Origin: an uncultured Alistipes sp.
Lineage (GTDB): Bacteria > Bacteroidota > Bacteroidia > Bacteroidales > Rikenellaceae
NCBI GenBank assembly: GCA_900539755.1
Contig: UQDC01000017.1
Coordinates: 1 to 47,584, forward strand
DNA length: 47,584 nt
Direction: 5' to 3'
The notes beneath the pieces are model-generated. The model made no database searches, was not told where the DNA came from, and was given only the letters and a program-made list of their open reading frames with translations. The translations under genes and the position numbers were made by a program. This document shows positions 14,425-23,954 of the stretch, piece after piece (the first letter of the stretch is position 1; each line of letters begins with the position of its first letter).

Positions 14425-16722
14425 TTACTTTTTAGTGGCAAATGCGTAGCTGACACGAATAAACATGTTTCGGCGTGGAGTGGTTGCCGAGTTGAAGTTG
14501 ACAATCTTGGGGCGGTAGTTTCCGATATTGTCAACTCCTACAGAAATACCTACCATCTCTTTGAAATCGAAGTTGATGGCAGCGTCACAGATTACGTATC
14601 CTTCCTGTCGTGCCGAGTATGATCCTGTCCAATATTTCAGATCAGCCATTGATCCGCTACTCATTCCGCTCAGATCAATGATCGGCATAAAATCTTCATA
14701 GGTTTTGGCCCCAACATACCGCAGCGTTGCATTGAAATTGATGTAGCAATTATTGCCGGCTGAAAAACCGTAATCGGCTTGCAGCGTAGCCGTGTGAGGG
14801 CTGGGGTAGATGTATTGGGTAGACTCTTGCGACGCATCGTCAATCTGGAACAAATAGTTGTAGTTGCCACGCAGGAACAGCCCTCGACAAATTCTCCAAC
14901 GGGCGATCAACTCAATACCTCCCATTTGGCTGCGTCGAATGTTCTCATATTGCAACAGTGTCTTGAGACCCTCCATGTGGCCTCGTACATCGATCTTGTT
15001 GCGGAAATAGCTGTTATAGAGGGTTGCCGAGATGTTGAAGTCTTGTGTGGTAAATTCTCCTGCCAAAGATAAATAGTGGTTCGTTTCAGGTTTGAGCGCA
15101 TCGTTACCCATGATATAGGTCTCTCCCTGCGTAGGAACTTTAAATTCCATGAACAACTCTTTAAGAGTCGGGTTGCGGTAGCCGTTGGCATAATTACCCC
15201 GGATCGTGAATTTGCCTACACTGTATTTGACGGATACTTTCGGAGTCACGTGCCATCCGAAACGGTTATTCCAATCGGCACGTACACCTGCTGTGAAACT
15301 CAATGCTTTCTGGGAACGAATCTCGTCTTGCACATAAAGCGATCCGGTATTCATGCTCTTCAGATCATCATAACCTAACGGATTCATGTCGAAGTGCAAC
15401 TGCTCGTTGACCAGTTCCAGACCTGTGGTCAGACGATGGCTTTCACCGGCTTTCAATGTCCATAATAATCGTGGAGTGTTGAAAACATGGTTCTGTTTGG
15501 GAGTGGATACTCCGCTCAGGCTGTCCAAATTACGGAAATACTCATCCCGGATGAATGACAAATATACCTTGTTGTTCTCATTGGGAGAGTGTTCCATCAA
15601 CGCTTTGATATTGTATCCTTCGTATGTTTCGTAGGTCCAAGGCTTGCTGTTGTTCGACATGGGGTTGTCGTCCAAAATGCTGCCGTTGAAATCGTAACGT
15701 TGTTTGTTGAAATAGTTGCCCGAAAGTTCGAATCGGAATTTTTTTGACAAGGTGTAGTCGAAACGTTGTCCGACATTGATGTCACGCCATCCACTGACAC
15801 TCAGTCCGCGTGAATCAGGCGATACGATCACGGTCGTGTCGTTGAGATTCGTGCTTTTTACTTCAAACACCGGCATTCCGGTAGTCGGATCCATTTCCGG
15901 ACGCATGCCGACTACACTACCTCCAGGGCCGATCACGGGAATCATTTTCGGCCCCATCTTTTTCAATTCGCCGGCTGCATAGTGGCGTACTTCATCTTTG
16001 GTGCCAACCAATTTGTATGCATCGACTGTGCGGTAGGATAAGGTGGTGAGTGATTGAAGTTTGCCGGTGTTGAACCCTACCGAAACATCTCCTCTAAGGT
16101 TAGGCAGATCGAGCTTATTGCGATAGGTCTTGATGTCGGATTCGGTGTTGGAGCCTCCGAGAGTCTCGCTGCGGTTGTCCTGGTATGGAGTGCCATAACG
16201 CAAGGAGGCATTCACCTCAACCTGTTTTTGAGGCATTTTGGTAATGATGTTCACGACTGCCCCCATCGCATTGGATCCGTATAATACGGAAGAGGCACCA
16301 CGGACAATTTCAATGCGTTCGATATTGGATACCGGAATACGTGCATAATCGATGTTGCCATACGTCTCACCGGCCATGCGCTCACCATTGACCAAAAACA
16401 GTACATAACGGGCATCGAGACCCTGGAAGGAAAGTGAGGTTCCGTAGCCTGCTTGGTGAAATTCAACACCAGCCAATTCATTTTCGAGTGCCTCCTGGAT
16501 GGTGGCTACTCCGCGACTTTCGAGATCGCGGGCTGTAATCACACGGGTAATGACAGGTGTCTTTTTGAGTGGTAATGGAGTTCGAGTCGCTGTGATGACC
16601 ACATCTTCCATGTTGACGGAGAGGGTGTCATGGGGTGGAGTAGCGGGTAGCTCTTCCGTGGCACATATGCCTTGTCCGAAAGTTGGAGCCAGTGTCAAAA
16701 TGCAAAGGACGACTCTCTTCAT
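14425..16722 (-). CDS. TonB-dependent outer-membrane receptor
   Basis: A 765-residue outer-membrane receptor. A signal peptide (MKRVVLCILTLAPTFGQGIC) is followed by a TonB-box-like region with MEDVVITATRTPLPLKKTP (36-55), the plug domain (VITRVITARDLESRG to about 165, with the RGASSVLYGSNAMGAVVNII signature) and a 22-strand barrel ending in FIRVSYAFATKK. It lacks the N-terminal carboxypeptidase-like domain typical of SusC proteins and has no SusD partner, so it is of the BtuB/FepA/heme-siderophore kind rather than a glycan receptor. The ligand cannot be told. A TAGCTTTG -7 box sits at 16778-16785 on the minus strand. Alone in its transcription unit. Confidence 0.9.
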   Translation of the reverse strand: MKRVVLCILTLAPTFGQGICATEELPATPPHDTLSVNMEDVVITATRTPLPLKKTPVITRVITARDLESRGVATIQEALENELAGVEFHQAGYGTSLSFQGLDARYVLFLVNGERMAGETYGNIDYARIPVSNIERIEIVRGASSVLYGSNAMGAVVNIITKMPQKQVEVNASLRYGTPYQDNRSETLGGSNTESDIKTYRNKLDLPNLRGDVSVGFNTGKLQSLTTLSYRTVDAYKLVGTKDEVRHYAAGELKKMGPKMIPVIGPGGSVVGMRPEMDPTTGMPVFEVKSTNLNDTTVIVSPDSRGLSVSGWRDINVGQRFDYTLSKKFRFELSGNYFNKQRYDFNGSILDDNPMSNNSKPWTYETYEGYNIKALMEHSPNENNKVYLSFIRDEYFRNLDSLSGVSTPKQNHVFNTPRLLWTLKAGESHRLTTGLELVNEQLHFDMNPLGYDDLKSMNTGSLYVQDEIRSQKALSFTAGVRADWNNRFGWHVTPKVSVKYSVGKFTIRGNYANGYRNPTLKELFMEFKVPTQGETYIMGNDALKPETNHYLSLAGEFTTQDFNISATLYNSYFRNKIDVRGHMEGLKTLLQYENIRRSQMGGIELIARWRICRGLFLRGNYNYLFQIDDASQESTQYIYPSPHTATLQADYGFSAGNNCYINFNATLRYVGAKTYEDFMPIIDLSGMSSGSMADLKYWTGSYSARQEGYVICDAAINFDFKEMVGISVGVDNIGNYRPKIVNFNSATTPRRNMFIRVSYAFATKK

Positions 16723-17295
16723 TGCTCTTTTAAATTAGGGTAAAATATGATAATAGCACTTTGAGGTGGTGAGGGTGCAAAGCTAACTTTTTTTGTGGAA
16801 TTTAAGGGCGTATCACTCAAAAAATGGAACACTTTTGTAACTTTGCGGGGCTGGATGAAACCGCAGTTTAGGCTCCTTATGAACCTATAATAACGCAAAT
16901 AGCTGCATATTGTTGTGTAGATTTACTGCTTGTAGCATTTGTTAGACGTATATTGTTATGCGGATGACGTCGCTATTTGTTGATTATCAGTTTAAATAGT
17001 GAAAATCTCCTGGTGACGATTTTTTGATAGTTAGGGTGGATAAGGTTGGTAAATAACATCGTATCGAGGTCTAAATTTGGTGTGTTAAGTTAGGTTTAAT
17101 TTTTTTGTACGTCCTGGTTTGGGATACGCTGATCGATTCAACGGTTTCTGTTGGGAATACTTGGATTACAAAAGAGGATGTGGCTAACCAGTGCGCGTAA
17201 GATTTGACAATAAAATAGGCGTGGTAAATATAGTCGCAATTTATTTAAGTGATGAGGTGTATCGCGCAGGTAAAATGTAGGAGAGTAGAATCATT
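16723..17295. other. Divergent intergenic region TonB receptor / GH25 gene
   Basis: About 570 bases with no gene. Minus-strand TAGCTTTG (rc of 16778-16785) is the likely -7 box of the receptor gene, without a -33 match. Plus-strand TAAATTTG at 17072-17079 follows TTG at 17046-17048 by 23 bases, slightly too far; it could serve the GH25-nadB pair with a leader of over 200 bases. Confidence 0.4.
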
Positions 17296-17979
17296 ATGAA
17301 TATTTCGGGTTGTTCGTGGTTGCGGATGCTGTGTTTAGGGGTTGCGTCGTTGTTGATGGTCTCTTGTGAACGCACTGCGGATGATTTTGAGGTGTGGGGA
17401 CTCGATGTTTCTCGCCACCAGAAAGAGGTGAATTGGGAAAAGGTTTTAGAGCATGAACAGCCCAATTTCGTTTTCATCAAAGCGACCGAAGGGACGCTGA
17501 TTGTGGACCCTACATATGAAAAACACCGTGCCGAGTTGGAAAATACCGGAGTGTTGTGGGGAGCGTACCACTTTTTTGGACACCGTACTTCCGGCAAGGA
17601 GCAGGCCCGTAATTTTATTAAGACCGCAAAACTCAAACACGGAAATTTGATTCCGGTACTCGATATTGAGTGGCATCGGTTTATGAAGGATCCCAAACGT
17701 TCGGCCCGTGAGGCGAAAAATTTTTGCCGCGAGATCAAACGTTATTACGGAGTAAATCCGATTATTTATTGTTCGACCAATTTTTACGAAAAATATTTGG
17801 CGGAAACCTTCCCCGAAGACGAATATGTATTGTGGATTGCCGATTACCGCTCTTGTCCGCCGTTGAAATGGCAGCTGTGGCAGCATACCGACTCCCATCG
17901 CATCCCCGGCATTTCGGGAGATGTGGATCGCAATGTTTTTGCAGGAAGCGCTGAAGAGTTTAAAAAGTTGATATTATAA
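17296..17979 (+). CDS. GH25 lysozyme-like lipoprotein
   Basis: A 227-residue exported protein. The N-terminus ends in LLMVSC with Cys24 as the lipid site. The rest is a glycoside hydrolase family 25 (1,4-beta-N-acetylmuramidase) barrel: D37 in GLDVSRHQ, the FIKATEG strand, GAYHFFGH, the catalytic pair D123/E125 in PVLDIEW, and YCSTNFYEKYL with ADYRSCPPLKWQLWQHT near the end. All expected catalytic residues are present, so it is probably active on peptidoglycan from the periplasmic side of the outer membrane or outside. Its stop overlaps the nadB start by one base (TAATG), so the genes are translationally coupled. Confidence 0.9.
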   Translation: MNISGCSWLRMLCLGVASLLMVSCERTADDFEVWGLDVSRHQKEVNWEKVLEHEQPNFVFIKATEGTLIVDPTYEKHRAELENTGVLWGAYHFFGHRTSGKEQARNFIKTAKLKHGNLIPVLDIEWHRFMKDPKRSAREAKNFCREIKRYYGVNPIIYCSTNFYEKYLAETFPEDEYVLWIADYRSCPPLKWQLWQHTDSHRIPGISGDVDRNVFAGSAEEFKKLIL

Positions 17980-19562
17980 TGAACATCGAAACCGATTTTC
18001 TGGTCATCGGTAGTGGCATCGCGGGTCTGAGCTATGCCCTGAAAGCTGCCGAAGTGGGCAAAGTGATCATCGTCACCAAAGGTGAGATGAATGAATGTAA
18101 CACGGATTATGCCCAGGGAGGTATCGCCTCGGTGATGTACGAGCCCGACACCTTTGAAAAACACATTCAGGATACGCTGGTTTGCGGAGCGGGAATTTGT
18201 GACCGTGCAGCCGTAGAGCAGGTGGTTACCCATGCACCGTCAGTGATCAAGGAGTTGATCGCTTATGGTGTCAAGTTTGACAAGGAGGGTTCGGGACGTT
18301 ATGAGTTGGCTCGCGAAGGAGGCCACAGCGAACACCGTATCCTGCACCACAAGGATATTACTGGACATGAGATCGAACGGGCGTTGATCCGCAAGGTGAA
18401 ACGTCACCGTAATATTGAGATTCTTGAGCACCATTTTGCGGTGGACATTCTCACGCAGCACCATTTGGGCAAGCTGGTTAAAAAGAGTACGCCTGATATT
18501 ACCTGCTTCGGGGCTTATGTGCTCAACCTGAAAAAACATGAAATCTATACCGTCCTGTCCAAAATTACTGTTTTGGCAACCGGCGGTGTGGGAAATATCT
18601 ATCACACTACGACCAACCCGGCTGTTGCGACGGGTGACGGTATTGCTATGGTGCACCGGGCCAAAGGTAAGATCGAGAACATGGAGTTCATCCAGTTCCA
18701 TCCCACCTCGCTGTACAATCCCGGAGAGCGCCCCTCGTTCCTGATCAGCGAGGCTATGCGTGGATTTGGTGCTATTCTGCGTTTGCAGAACGGTAAAGAG
18801 TTTATGCACAAGTATCATCCGATGGGATCGCTTGCTCCGCGTGATGTCGTCGCTCGCGGTATTGACCATGAACTGAAAATCTCGGGTGAAGAGTTCGTTT
18901 ACCTCGATATTACCCACAAAAATCCCCGTGATGTGATCGACCACTTCCCCAATATCTACAAGAAGTGTCTGTCGGTGGGTATCGATCTGACCAAGGATAT
19001 GATTCCGGTGGTTCCGGCAGCTCACTATTGCTGCGGAGGTGTAAAGGTTGATCTCAATGGTCAATCCTCTATCCGTCGGCTCTATGCATTGGGTGAGACC
19101 TCATCGACCGGTCTGCATGGCGGCAACCGTTTGGCTTCGAACTCGTTGATGGAGGCCGCCGTTTATGCCGATGCAGCGGCTCGCCACTCGATCGGTTTGA
19201 TCGATGGAATCGAATTGCAGCATGATATTCCCGATTGGGATGATGAGGGAACGGCCGCTCCAGAAGAGATGGCTCTCATTACGCAGAACTATAAGGAGAT
19301 GCAGCAGATTATGAGCAACTATGTAGGCATTGTCCGTTCGAATCTGCGTTTGGAAAGAGCGAAACGGCGTCTGGAGATCATCTACAAGGAGACAGAAGAG
19401 CTTTATCTCAAATCGACATTGAGTCAGCATCTGTGCGAATTGCGTAATATGATTGCAGTAGGCTATCTGATCATCAAACATGCCGAGGCTTTGCATCAGA
19501 GTGTAGGCTTGCACTATTCGATCGATTATCCGCCTGCGAATCCGCAACAGGAGAATAAATAG
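17979..19562 (+). CDS. nadB: L-aspartate oxidase
   Basis: A 527-residue flavoprotein that oxidises L-aspartate to iminoaspartate, the first step of de novo NAD synthesis. FAD-binding GSGIAGL is at residues 11-17. The DYAQGGIASV motif, the HSEHRILHHKD segment, QFHPTSLYNPG, the VPAAHYCCGGV loop and SSTGLHGGNRLASNSLMEA are all in the expected order. Anaerobes use fumarate as the electron acceptor. The length is normal and the C-terminal helical domain is complete. It overlaps the GH25 stop codon; nadA and nadC are not in the window. Confidence 0.96.
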   Translation: MNIETDFLVIGSGIAGLSYALKAAEVGKVIIVTKGEMNECNTDYAQGGIASVMYEPDTFEKHIQDTLVCGAGICDRAAVEQVVTHAPSVIKELIAYGVKFDKEGSGRYELAREGGHSEHRILHHKDITGHEIERALIRKVKRHRNIEILEHHFAVDILTQHHLGKLVKKSTPDITCFGAYVLNLKKHEIYTVLSKITVLATGGVGNIYHTTTNPAVATGDGIAMVHRAKGKIENMEFIQFHPTSLYNPGERPSFLISEAMRGFGAILRLQNGKEFMHKYHPMGSLAPRDVVARGIDHELKISGEEFVYLDITHKNPRDVIDHFPNIYKKCLSVGIDLTKDMIPVVPAAHYCCGGVKVDLNGQSSIRRLYALGETSSTGLHGGNRLASNSLMEAAVYADAAARHSIGLIDGIELQHDIPDWDDEGTAAPEEMALITQNYKEMQQIMSNYVGIVRSNLRLERAKRRLEIIYKETEELYLKSTLSQHLCELRNMIAVGYLIIKHAEALHQSVGLHYSIDYPPANPQQENK

Positions 19563-19577
19563 TACATACAATATGAG

Positions 19578-19604
19578 TTCGGAGCCGCCATATACGGCTC
19601 CGAA
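19578..19604. terminator. Hairpin between nadB and prfC
   Basis: TTCGGAGCCG (19578-19587) pairs with CGGCTCCGAA (19595-19604) over 10 bp around CCATATA. It lies 15 bases after nadB and just before prfC and is followed by TGCACGTTTA, not a true T run, so read-through into prfC is possible. Confidence 0.55.
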
Positions 19605-19619
19605 TGCACGTTTACAAAT

Positions 19620-21197
19620 ATGGATTTACAACAAGAGATTGCTCGGCGACGGACGTTCGCCATCATTAGTCACCCGGATGCCGGTAAAACCACTCTGACT
19701 GAAAAGCTGTTGCTTTTTGGAGGTGCGATTCATGTGGCGGGGGCTGTCAAATCGAACAAGATCAAGAAAGGGGCCACTTCCGACTTCATGGAGATTGAGC
19801 GTCAACGTGGAATTTCGGTAGCCACTTCGGTGATGGGTTTCGAGTACAAAGATTGCAAGATCAATATTCTCGACACTCCCGGTCACGAAGATTTTGCCGA
19901 AGATACGTACCGTACCTTGACAGCTGTCGATAGTGTGATTATCGTGATTGACGGTGCCAAAGGTGTCGAGACCCAGACCCGTAAATTGATGGAGGTGTGT
20001 CGCATGCGTAAAACGCCGGTGATGGTCTTCATCAACAAACTCGACCGTCCATGTAAAGATCCGTTTGATCTGCTCGATGAGATTGAGGCCGAACTGAAGA
20101 TCAAGGTGCGTCCGTTGGCCTGGCCGATCAGCACGGGACCTACATTTAAAGGGGTGTATGACCTTTATGCGGATCGCCTGTCGCTCTTCTTTGCCGAAGA
20201 TAAACAACGTGCTGAGGGTACGGTTGTAGATGTCAAGTTGAATGATCCGGCTATTGATCAGTATATAGCTCCATTTACCCAGCATTTGCGTGATGACCTT
20301 GAGTTGGTCGAAGGGGTTTATCCCGAATTCGATTTGGAGAGCTATTTGAAAGGGGAGGTGGCTCCGGTATTTTTCGGCAGTGCGTTGAACAATTTCGGAG
20401 TACGCGAACTGCTTGACTGCTTTATTCGGATTGCGCCGTCACCTCGTCCGAGTCACACCGAACAGCGGGATATTATGCCCGATGAGCCGAAAATGACCGG
20501 CTTCATCTTCAAGATTCACGCCAACATGGACCCCAACCATCGGGACCGTATTGCCTTCCTGAAAATCTGTTCAGGAGTGTTCGAGCGGAATAAGACCTAT
20601 TTGCATGTACCGTCAGGGAAGGGAATAAAATTTGCGGCACCTACCGCCTTTATGGCTGAGAAAAAGTCGGTGATTGATGAGGCTTATCCGGGAGATATTG
20701 TCGGTTTGCACGATACGGGTAACTTTAAGATTGGCGATACCTTTACCGAGGGAGAGAAGTTGCGTTTTGTCGGCATTCCGAGTTTTTCGCCTGAGTTGTT
20801 CCGTTATATCGAAAATGCAGACCCGATGAAATTCAAACAGTTGGCCAAAGGTATCGATCAGTTGATGGATGAGGGTGTGGCTCAGTTGTTTACTAATAAA
20901 ATGAACGGACGCAAGATTATCGGAACGGTAGGAGCGCTGCAGTTCGAGGTGATCCAGTACCGCCTTGAGCATGAGTATGGTGCCAAGTGCCGTTATGAAC
21001 CGATCCAGATCTACAAAGCCTGCTGGATCGAATCAGATAATCGGGAGCAATTGGAGGATTTCCGTAAACGGAAATATACCAACCTGGCATTGGATAAACG
21101 CGGTCGCGAAGTCTTTCTGGCCGATACCTCTTATGCATTGGCATTAGCTCAGGAAAAATTCCCCGATATAAAATTCCACTTTACCTCGGAATTTTAA
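19620..21197 (+). CDS. prfC: Peptide chain release factor 3
   Basis: A 525-residue translational GTPase that recycles RF1/RF2 after termination. The G1 loop SHPDAGKTT is at 17-25, IERQRGISVATSV is switch I, DTPGHEDF is G3 and NKLDRPC is G4. Domains II and III and the RF3-type C-terminus (SEF) are complete, and the RF3-specific segment DSVIIVIDGAKGVETQT is present, which separates it from EF-G. The start ATG at 19620 gives the conserved MDLQQEIARRRTFAIISHPD. Confidence 0.97.
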   Translation: MDLQQEIARRRTFAIISHPDAGKTTLTEKLLLFGGAIHVAGAVKSNKIKKGATSDFMEIERQRGISVATSVMGFEYKDCKINILDTPGHEDFAEDTYRTLTAVDSVIIVIDGAKGVETQTRKLMEVCRMRKTPVMVFINKLDRPCKDPFDLLDEIEAELKIKVRPLAWPISTGPTFKGVYDLYADRLSLFFAEDKQRAEGTVVDVKLNDPAIDQYIAPFTQHLRDDLELVEGVYPEFDLESYLKGEVAPVFFGSALNNFGVRELLDCFIRIAPSPRPSHTEQRDIMPDEPKMTGFIFKIHANMDPNHRDRIAFLKICSGVFERNKTYLHVPSGKGIKFAAPTAFMAEKKSVIDEAYPGDIVGLHDTGNFKIGDTFTEGEKLRFVGIPSFSPELFRYIENADPMKFKQLAKGIDQLMDEGVAQLFTNKMNGRKIIGTVGALQFEVIQYRLEHEYGAKCRYEPIQIYKACWIESDNREQLEDFRKRKYTNLALDKRGREVFLADTSYALALAQEKFPDIKFHFTSEF

Positions 21198-21245
21198 AGG
21201 TCTGTAGTTGTCGTGTAGCCTACATTTTGAATGATTTTATAGTTG

Positions 21246-21277
21246 GGAGCATACCGGTTTGAAGGTATGCTCCTTTT
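21246..21277 (+). terminator. Terminator of prfC
   Basis: GGAGCATACC (21246-21255) pairs with GGTATGCTCC (21264-21273) over 10 bp with an 8-base loop and is followed by TTTTGTCTTG. Confidence 0.88.
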
Positions 21278-21330
21278 GTCTTGTTGAGATTCCTGTTTGT
21301 CGATTTTTTCGTTGGGTTCGTCTATTTGAA

Positions 21331-21361
21331 TTGTAGCGAAACGTAGAGTGTTCTATGTTTG
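21331..21361 (+). promoter_or_regulatory. Bacteroidota promoter of the TolC-MacAB operon
   Basis: TTG at 21331-21333 and TATGTTTG at 21354-21361 are separated by 20 bases, matching the TTG-N19-21-TAnnTTTG consensus. Transcription would start near 21367, leaving a leader of about 13 bases before the ATG at 21381. Confidence 0.85.
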
Positions 21362-21380
21362 TATCATAACCCAATATCTC

Positions 21381-22730
21381 ATGAAACGAAAACTGTGGAT
21401 GTATTGTGCCGCTTTGTTGGTATGCCAAAGTGTAGCGGCACAGGATTCAGTCAAGCAATGGACGTTGCAGGAGTGTCTCGATTATGCACTCGAAAACAAT
21501 ATCCAGCTTCAAAAGAGTCGTAACGATTATCTTTCAGGGGTCGAGGACACCAAAATGGCTAAGGCAGCCCGCCTGCCCTCTCTGTCTGTCACCTCATCAC
21601 AAGGTTTTACAAACTACCCTTCGGCCAGCGCGTCATTCAGTGACAGCCATTCGGGATCATATGGTTTCAGCAGCCGGAATAGTTATACCGGTACGTATGG
21701 AATCAATGCCGGATTGACTCTCTACAACGGTGGTAAACTCCAGACGGCGGTTAAACGTCAGAATTTACAAAACCAGATCGATGCACTATCGGTGGAGGAG
21801 TCGGCTAATGATATCCGTGTGGCGATTGTTCAGGCCTACATGCAGGCTCTTTATGCACGCGAGGCGGTAGAGATTGCGATCAATACGGCCAAAACCTCCG
21901 AAGCTCAACGCGATCGTGCGCGTGAAATGTTTCAGGCCGGATCGATCAGTCAGGTAGATTTGGCTCAGTTGGAAAGTCAGTACCAGAGCGATGCTTATCA
22001 AGTGGTAGTAGCCCGTACTTCGCTCGACAACTATACACTTCAGCTCAAACAGCTGCTTGAGTTGGATATCACCGATCAGATCGAACTCTCTGTCCCCGAG
22101 ATACATGAGAGTGCTGTGACCCGAGTCCTTCCTGACAAGACCCAAATTTATGCAACGGCCACAGAGAATATGCCTGAAATCAAACGCGGTGAGTTGGCTG
22201 TCGAGGCGGCTGATCTTGATATCCGTCAGGCGCGTGCGGGTTTCTACCCTTCGCTCGGATTAACGGCCAGTGTCGGTACGGGGCATATGTCCGGAAACCA
22301 TTATGAAAGTGGCAGCCAGATTTGGAACCGTTTTAACGAAAATGTGGGTTTGTCGCTCAGTATTCCGATCTTTTCGAATAGGCAGAATCGTACCGCAACT
22401 AACAAGGCACGCATAGCTGCAGCCAGCAGTCGTCTCGATCAGCAGGATCTGCTCAAGACGCTGTTGCGGGAGGTGGAGACGGCCTATTTGGATGCTGTTT
22501 CTGCTCAATCGCAATATGTGGCTGCCAACGAAAAGGAGAGATATGCCCGTCAAAGTTATGAGTTGACCGATGAACAGTTCCGAGTGGGCATGAAGAATAC
22601 GGTTGAACTGATTACAGCACAGAACGAGTGGTCGGCTGCCCAGCAGGAGGTGCTGCAGGCCAAATACATGGCTCTGCTCAATATGGAATTATTGAATATC
22701 TATCAAGGCCAACCCGTTACGACTTATTAA
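21381..22730 (+). CDS. TolC-family outer-membrane efflux channel
   Basis: A 449-residue outer-membrane factor. The signal peptide MKRKLWMYCAALLVCQSVAA is followed by the family opening WTLQECLDYALENNIQLQKS and two tandem halves rich in long alpha helices, each with the strand-turn residues of OEP domains (SGVEDTKMAKAARLPSLSVT and DIRQARAGFYPSLGLTASVG). The open frame reaches 21348 but that is inside the promoter; the ATG at 21381 gives a proper signal peptide. It forms the exit duct for the MacA-MacB pump encoded directly downstream, 28 bases away. Confidence 0.93.
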   Translation: MKRKLWMYCAALLVCQSVAAQDSVKQWTLQECLDYALENNIQLQKSRNDYLSGVEDTKMAKAARLPSLSVTSSQGFTNYPSASASFSDSHSGSYGFSSRNSYTGTYGINAGLTLYNGGKLQTAVKRQNLQNQIDALSVEESANDIRVAIVQAYMQALYAREAVEIAINTAKTSEAQRDRAREMFQAGSISQVDLAQLESQYQSDAYQVVVARTSLDNYTLQLKQLLELDITDQIELSVPEIHESAVTRVLPDKTQIYATATENMPEIKRGELAVEAADLDIRQARAGFYPSLGLTASVGTGHMSGNHYESGSQIWNRFNENVGLSLSIPIFSNRQNRTATNKARIAAASSRLDQQDLLKTLLREVETAYLDAVSAQSQYVAANEKERYARQSYELTDEQFRVGMKNTVELITAQNEWSAAQQEVLQAKYMALLNMELLNIYQGQPVTTY

Positions 22731-22758
22731 CAAAAACGATTAAAAGCAAAATAGAATC

Positions 22759-23952
22759 ATGAAAAAAAGGAGTGTATTGATTGCGGTGATCCTTATTGTG
22801 ATCGCAATCGTCCTGTGGCTGGTTTTGCGGCCGTCGAAGAGCACAGGAGCCGAGTTGGAGACTGCACCGACCAGCCGTATTACCATTAGCAATACTGTAA
22901 CCGCAACCGGAACTGTAGAGCCGGTGACTGAAGTGGAAGTAGGTACCCAGGTGTCGGGTATTATCGATAAACTGTATGTGGATTACAATGATGTGGTCAA
23001 AGCCGGACAACTGATCGCCGAGATGGATAAGGTGACCCTTGAGGCGGAGTTGGAGTCTTCACAGGCAGAATTGGCCAGTTGCAAGAACGAATATGAATAT
23101 CAGATGAAAAATTATGCGCGCACCAAAACGTTGTATGAAAAGAAATTGGTGAGCGATGCCGAATACGATGAGGCCTTTTATCTGTATGAAAAGGCGCGCA
23201 ATGCTTACGAGCAGAGTCAGGCTGCGATTGTCAAGGTGAAACGGAATTTGGGTTATGCTACCATTACCAGCCCGATTGACGGTGTTGTAATTAGCCGAGC
23301 CGTAGAGGAGGGGCAGACGGTGGCTGCCGGATTTGAGACGCCGACCCTGTTTACGATTGCGAACGATTTGACACAAATGCGGGTAATTGCTGATGTCGAT
23401 GAGGCCGATATTGGACAGGTCGCTGATGGACAACGTGTCGAATTTTCGGTCGATGCCTATCCTGATGACACCTTCGAAGGAACCGTTGAACAGGTCCGTT
23501 TGGAGGCAACTACAGAATCGAGTGTGGTTACCTATGAGGTGGTAATTACGGCACACAACCCTGACTTGAAATTGAAACCGGGATTGACTGCCAACGTGAC
23601 GATCTTTACTTTGGAAAAGGAGAATGCATTGGCCATTCCGACCAAGGCGCTGCGATTTATTCCAGATGCGGAGCAACTCTCTCCGTTAGGGATCTCGTTC
23701 CAGGCGGATGCCGAAACGACCATGCCCGGCAAACGTCAAGTGTGGATCAAATCCGGCAACGAATTGCAGCCGCGTTGGGTGACGACGGGTGCTGCCAGTG
23801 GTGATAAAACAGAGATTGTTGAGGGACTTTCTGACGGTGAGGTGATAGCTGTGGATATGGTTTTGCAGGGAGGTAAACCAACTGCACCGCAGGGCGAACG
23901 CAGCCCATTTATGCCGTCACCTCCAGATAAAGACAAAAAAAAGGATAAATAG
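22759..23952 (+). CDS. MacA-like periplasmic adaptor (HlyD/RND family)
   Basis: A 397-residue membrane fusion protein. The single N-terminal membrane anchor is residues 5-25 (VLIAVILIVIAIVLWLVL). Then come a lipoyl half-motif (VTATGTVEPVTEVEVGTQVSG), a coiled-coil hairpin at about 95-155 (ELESSQAELASCKNEYEYQM to AIVKVKRNL), the second lipoyl half (GYATITSPIDGVVISRAVEEG), a beta-barrel domain and a Lys-rich tail (DKDKKKDK). It bridges the MacB transporter to the TolC channel. The stop overlaps the next gene region by only a few bases. Confidence 0.93.
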   Translation: MKKRSVLIAVILIVIAIVLWLVLRPSKSTGAELETAPTSRITISNTVTATGTVEPVTEVEVGTQVSGIIDKLYVDYNDVVKAGQLIAEMDKVTLEAELESSQAELASCKNEYEYQMKNYARTKTLYEKKLVSDAEYDEAFYLYEKARNAYEQSQAAIVKVKRNLGYATITSPIDGVVISRAVEEGQTVAAGFETPTLFTIANDLTQMRVIADVDEADIGQVADGQRVEFSVDAYPDDTFEGTVEQVRLEATTESSVVTYEVVITAHNPDLKLKPGLTANVTIFTLEKENALAIPTKALRFIPDAEQLSPLGISFQADAETTMPGKRQVWIKSGNELQPRWVTTGAASGDKTEIVEGLSDGEVIAVDMVLQGGKPTAPQGERSPFMPSPPDKDKKKDK

Positions 23953-23954
23953 TG

